From an uncultured Limosilactobacillus sp. (lineage in GTDB: Bacteria; Bacillota; Bacilli; Lactobacillales; Lactobacillaceae): DNA of 64,000 nucleotides. Below are positions 61,296 through 64,000 of this stretch, piece after piece (position 1 is the first letter of the stretch; each line of letters starts with the position of its first letter). The notes under the pieces are model-generated. The model saw only the letters and a list, made by a program, of their open reading frames with translations. It did no database searches and had not been told where the DNA came from. The stretch spans positions 28,785-92,784 of the forward strand of contig NZ_CAKPYE010000009.1 of the NCBI RefSeq assembly GCF_934202705.1, in the 5' to 3' direction. Made by a program: the position numbers and the translations under genes.

Positions 61296-62219
61296 TTGCA
61301 TAAACATCTAAAAACCTCTAAAACAAAGCGAATTGTGATTAATGATTCAAGCCTCCTTACAAGTCTTGTCTATCGTCTTGAAGAATTTACTAATGGTAAA
61401 CTCTCCAACGTTTTAAAAAAGGTAAAGGGCGTTTCTGCTGGCGGAATGCAAATTAGCTTTGATAATCACATTGATCCAAGTAATGAAATTGCTAATCATG
61501 TGATGAAATTAATGCAAATAATTAATCATCAAAATAAATTTGTTGTAGTAGCCATTGACGAAGTTACCAATGACAAAGTCATTCATAAATTTGCTCAAAT
61601 CTTCAATGAACTAAAACGTCAAGAAATGCCAATCTTTGTGTTAATGACGGGATTGCCTGGTTTAATTCTTGATGTTAAAAATGAAGAAAAGCTTACCTTC
61701 CTTCTTCGTTCAGAACAGCGGGTTATGAAGCCCCTCCAAGTCAGTGATATTGCAATTACATATCGAAATATCTTTCAATGTTCGTCTGCCGTTGCTAGTA
61801 AGATGGCTCAAATGGTTCAAGGATATTCATATGCCTTTCAATTACTTGGCTACTTAGTTTTTGACAAAAGTACCCGCGAAGAAATTCCAGTATCATTAGA
61901 GTTATTAAATAACATCAAAAACGACTATTTGGCACTGCTCTTTGACAATGCTTACACAAAAATATTTGATGAGCTTTCTACAAATGACCAAAAATATTTA
62001 GTCAGTATTTTTGGTAATAAACGACTTAGTGAAGTGGCCAAAGATATGCACCAAAGTTTGTCATACGTTTCTCAATATCGTCGACGAGCAATTAGCCGCC
62101 ACCTTGTCGCTCCTGCAACATATGGCAAGGTTAAATACACGTTACCTTTCTTTCGTGAATTTATCCAGGAAACTCAAAATCCGGATTCAATGTATTACTT
62201 ATACTTAGATGAAGAATAG
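61296..62219 (+). pseudogene. 5'-truncated AAA/STAND-like ATPase
   Basis: The frame opens directly at the previous stop with a TTG that lacks a ribosome binding site. The product of about 307 residues has a Walker B-like VVVAIDEV and sensor-type segments (FVLMTGLPG, FLLRSEQRV), and a C-terminal winged-helix region (LSEVAKDMHQSLSYVSQYRRRA). A Walker A is absent, and related lactobacillar ATP-binding proteins have about 80 residues more at the start. It is therefore a truncated remnant, joined to the methyltransferase-like gene without a spacer, which suggests a deletion. Confidence 0.65.
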
Positions 62220-62406
62220 AAAAAGCCGCAGTTACTTCAAATAAATGAAGTGACTGCGGCTTTGTGTATTGATACAATCTCAGGTAATCATGAACGTCCA
62301 CTTTCATGATCACCAGGCACCCTGCAATCCGGCAGGTAAATGTGCCCCACTCGAAATGTCTTATGGTAGCCATTTGGGTTGCTACCAGACCTCTCGACTC
62401 ATCGCA
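62216..62406 (-). ncRNA. candidate structured small RNA
   Basis: On the minus strand a promoter is seen with TTGATG (62436-62441), a 17-base gap and TAACAT (62413-62418). Transcription from about 62406 would pass three hairpins (62358-62390, 62316-62346 and 62283-62314) and end at the strong terminator 62222-62263, giving about 190 nt without a coding frame of note. I could not match it to 6S, tmRNA, SRP RNA or a riboswitch family I know. Confidence 0.6.
62222..62263. terminator. bidirectional terminator shared by the ATPase remnant and the ncRNA candidate
   Basis: Eighteen-base arms (62222-62239 and 62246-62263) pair with one wobble and are followed by T-runs in the minus direction. Confidence 0.88.
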
Positions 62407-62412
62407 ACCAAT

Positions 62413-62441
62413 ATGTTAACACGTCCATGGCGAGACATCAA
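62413..62441 (-). promoter_or_regulatory. promoter of the ncRNA candidate
   Basis: TTGATG and TAACAT are 17 bases apart on the minus strand. The -35 overlaps the stop codon of the gene ending at 62438. Confidence 0.55.
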
Positions 62442-62908
62442 GCTTCATCAGCAGTTTGTCGATTTTCGGTGACCATTGCCAATTGGCTAGCCACCCATTC
62501 TTGAAACTTTGTTACCAGCTCAGCAGAATCGTCAAGATCATCACCACTGACTAATTCATCAATTCGTAAGCCAGACTTGTTTAGCTGGTCACCCTCGGCC
62601 ACCATATAAACATTGACCGGATATGGTTGATTACGATCCAGTAATTTAGGGTTCAGCCGTTCTGCCTCTTTCATCGGAATGTTAATCAAATTAGTTTCAA
62701 GACGCACACTCAAGTCATCGCCAACGGGCATTTTAACCGACCATTCATAACCGCAAAGATAACCGCTTGCCAGTTGGTCTTCAATGTATTTGAGCCCCTT
62801 TTTAATCACTGTTACTTGCTGAATTTTGGCCGCAGTAGTAGAAACATTGGTCGTTTGCACGTGATCCCCGGTTAATTGTGCTAAATAATCCTCATAGGTA
62901 AATTCCAT
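62438..62908 (-). CDS. hypothetical soluble protein
   Basis: The 156-residue acidic protein begins MEFTYEDYLAQLTGDHVQ. It has GYEWSVKMPVGDDLSVR and PKLLDRNQPYPVNVYMVAEGD segments and a C-terminal helix. There is no membrane segment and no motif I recognise. It begins one base after the membrane-protein gene, so the two are one operon. Confidence 0.6.
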   Translation of the reverse strand: MEFTYEDYLAQLTGDHVQTTNVSTTAAKIQQVTVIKKGLKYIEDQLASGYLCGYEWSVKMPVGDDLSVRLETNLINIPMKEAERLNPKLLDRNQPYPVNVYMVAEGDQLNKSGLRIDELVSGDDLDDSAELVTKFQEWVASQLAMVTENRQTADEA

Positions 62909-63319
62909 TTATTTTGACCTCCGTTGCTCACGATACTTCTTTTCAATCAATCGTTCTCGTTGACGCACTCCCAACACAATCCCATAAACACATAGGACAA
63001 TGCCAATAATCGCTAATAGCTGAGTCAATAATCCAGCTACTGACGCCTTATGTTGAACCTGGAGTAAGCCACCAAGACTAATAATGCCATAATACATCAT
63101 CGCCGCAATCGTTCCGTAATTGGAAAAATGCCAATCACCAACTGCCAGCAACACCACAATAATCATGACGATTAATATCGTCATGAGCGTCAGCAAAGCC
63201 CCACTGGACATCCAGGAAATCCGATGCTGATAAAACATCATTAATTCAATCACCAGTGCAATCAACATTGTCACAATGGTCGTTGCAATGATGTGCACTA
63301 CATTCTTTTGCTTATTCAT
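62909..63319 (-). CDS. hypothetical four-span membrane protein
   Basis: The 136-residue protein has four hydrophobic segments (about residues 10-30, 40-62, 70-88 and 95-118) and a basic C-terminal tail (RERLIEKKYREQRRSK). I do not recognise its family. It is cotranscribed with the soluble gene downstream and divergent from the UspA gene. The start is reasonable, with AAGGGAA upstream. Confidence 0.65.
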   Translation of the reverse strand: MNKQKNVVHIIATTIVTMLIALVIELMMFYQHRISWMSSGALLTLMTILIVMIIVVLLAVGDWHFSNYGTIAAMMYYGIISLGGLLQVQHKASVAGLLTQLLAIIGIVLCVYGIVLGVRQRERLIEKKYREQRRSK

Positions 63320-63432
63320 ACCTTAATTCCCTTCAATTAATCTCTTCTATTCTACTATCTGAACGTGAAAAGCTCAATTGAGCACCGTTCCATGGTATCA
63401 TAGATGAAAAGATCGAAGGGGAATTTTCACTT

Positions 63433-63891
63433 ATGATGAATGGAACATATCAAAAAATTTTAGTCCCAGTGGATGGTTCAAAGGAAACCCCACTAGTAAT
63501 GAAACGAGCAATTCAAGCAGCATTAAATAATAATGCTCATTTAGACATCTTAAACGTCGCGCAGATTAACCAAGTAACGGAAGGGTTTGCAACGCTCACT
63601 GATCTAAGTGATGGCAAAACTCATGAATTAGTTCAAATTATCGAAAAGCGCTTACGTGATTTAGAACAGCAAGCGAAAACCGCTGGTGTTAAATCAGTCG
63701 CAATCCATATCCGCTTCGGCAATCCCAAGCTCGTAATTGCCAGAGACTTTATCCGCGACCATCAAAACGATTTAATCATCATGGGTGGAACCGGCACCTC
63801 ACGGATTGAACGGCTGCTCCTGGGCTCAACAACTGGTTATGTAGTCCGAATGGCTAAGTGTGATGTTATTGTCGCTCGATCAAAGAAATAA
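63433..63891 (+). CDS. universal stress protein UspA family
   Basis: The 152-residue protein has the Usp fold with the ATP-binding GGTGTSRIERLLLGSTTGYVV late in the chain, matching G-x2-G-x9-G-S/T, and the N-terminal ILVPVDGSKE. It is a small cytoplasmic dimer induced in stress or stationary phase. GAAGGGG is about 10 bases upstream of the first of two ATGs. It is monocistronic, followed by the repeat at 63923. Confidence 0.9.
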   Translation: MMNGTYQKILVPVDGSKETPLVMKRAIQAALNNNAHLDILNVAQINQVTEGFATLTDLSDGKTHELVQIIEKRLRDLEQQAKTAGVKSVAIHIRFGNPKLVIARDFIRDHQNDLIIMGGTGTSRIERLLLGSTTGYVVRMAKCDVIVARSKK

Positions 63892-63922
63892 ACTTGTAAT
63901 ATTACCGTTCGATATTCAAAAA

Positions 63923-64000
63923 GAGGGGCTGTGACATAAGTCTCTTATAAAGAATGGAGTTCAATGAAATCTTCGGATTTCGTTGAGCTCCATTTTCCTT
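63923..64000 (+). repeat. intergenic repeat element, copy B (cut by the window end)
   Basis: It carries the box GGCTGTGACATAAG (63927-63940) identical to that at 51541, followed by a near-perfect hairpin (63953-63994) with a TTCG-like loop and a T-rich end. It lies after the UspA gene and could act as its terminator. The right end is outside the window. Confidence 0.65.

Noticed and set aside
62264..62406. 6S RNA, tmRNA or SRP RNA
   Set aside because: The fold is three successive hairpins, not the long bulged rod of 6S; no tmRNA or SRP signature sequence is seen.
1..64000. tRNA, rRNA, CRISPR arrays, insertion sequences or prophage genes
   Set aside because: None were recognised on reading both strands; no transposase, integrase or repeat-spacer pattern was seen.

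Overview
The window reads as chromosomal DNA of a lactic acid bacterium of the family Lactobacillaceae. The evidence is strong Gram-positive ribosome binding sites with many TTG and GTG starts, typical lactobacillar peptidases (PepX, PepI-like, C69 PepD), maltose phosphorylase with beta-phosphoglucomutase, a LacS-type permease with a fused EIIA domain next to a GH42 beta-galactosidase, and cre-like sites before the sugar genes. A heterofermentative genus near Limosilactobacillus is a reasonable guess, but the sequence does not settle it. I see no rRNA, tRNA, CRISPR array, transposase or prophage.

Layout. 0-2.6 kb: two hydrolase-fold genes (one cut by the window edge), an HdeD-like membrane protein and an ExoA-type nuclease. 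2.6-8.1 kb: a maltose operon (transporter, maltose phosphorylase, beta-phosphoglucomutase) next to a LacI-type regulator. 8.2-11 kb: a membrane protein, a Ser/Thr/Asn-rich surface protein, and a Nudix/guanylate-kinase-like/Fur operon. 11-16.8 kb: amino acid permease, PepX, proline iminopeptidase, HAD phosphatase. 16.9-24.4 kb: a second alpha-glucoside locus (GH31 enzyme, divergent LacI regulator, and a paralogous transporter carrying the same operator), interrupted by two L,D-transpeptidases and a DHH phosphoesterase. 24.5-28.7 kb: ABC-F ATPase, flavin oxidoreductase, sufU-sufS and a 28-residue membrane peptide. 28.8-35.7 kb: a ribose/deoxyribose catabolic locus under cre-like sites and a DeoR/SorC regulator. 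35.8-38.3 kb: a tightly overlapped rluA-terC-trx-GNAT operon. 38.4-48.6 kb: CorA-like transporter, guanine-riboswitch-controlled xanthine permease, PepD, histidine phosphatase, LtaS-like synthase, nitroreductase, ferredoxin-NADP reductase and nucleoside hydrolase. 48.6-51.5 kb: a DnaA-box cluster, then a TPP riboswitch with ECF transporter ATPase and T components. 51.5-58.9 kb: a palindrome-rich repeat, a Na+/H+ antiporter, and lacZ-lacS with its LacI regulator. 58.9-64 kb: hydrolase, Xre regulator, methyltransferase-like gene, a 5'-truncated ATPase, a candidate structured ncRNA, two unknown genes, a UspA protein and a second repeat copy cut by the window end.

Taken together the region handles alternative sugars: maltose by phosphorolysis, alpha-glucosides by GH31, lactose by LacS/GH42, and pentoses from nucleosides. 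The nucleoside hydrolase, ribokinases, RbsD, DeoC and DeoR could form a salvage route from nucleosides to central metabolism. The most worthwhile unexplained signals are the promoter-hairpins-terminator unit at 62.2-62.4 kb, the DnaA-box cluster at 48.7 kb, the repeat family at 51.5 and 63.9 kb, and the pentose locus with its second ribokinase-family enzyme.
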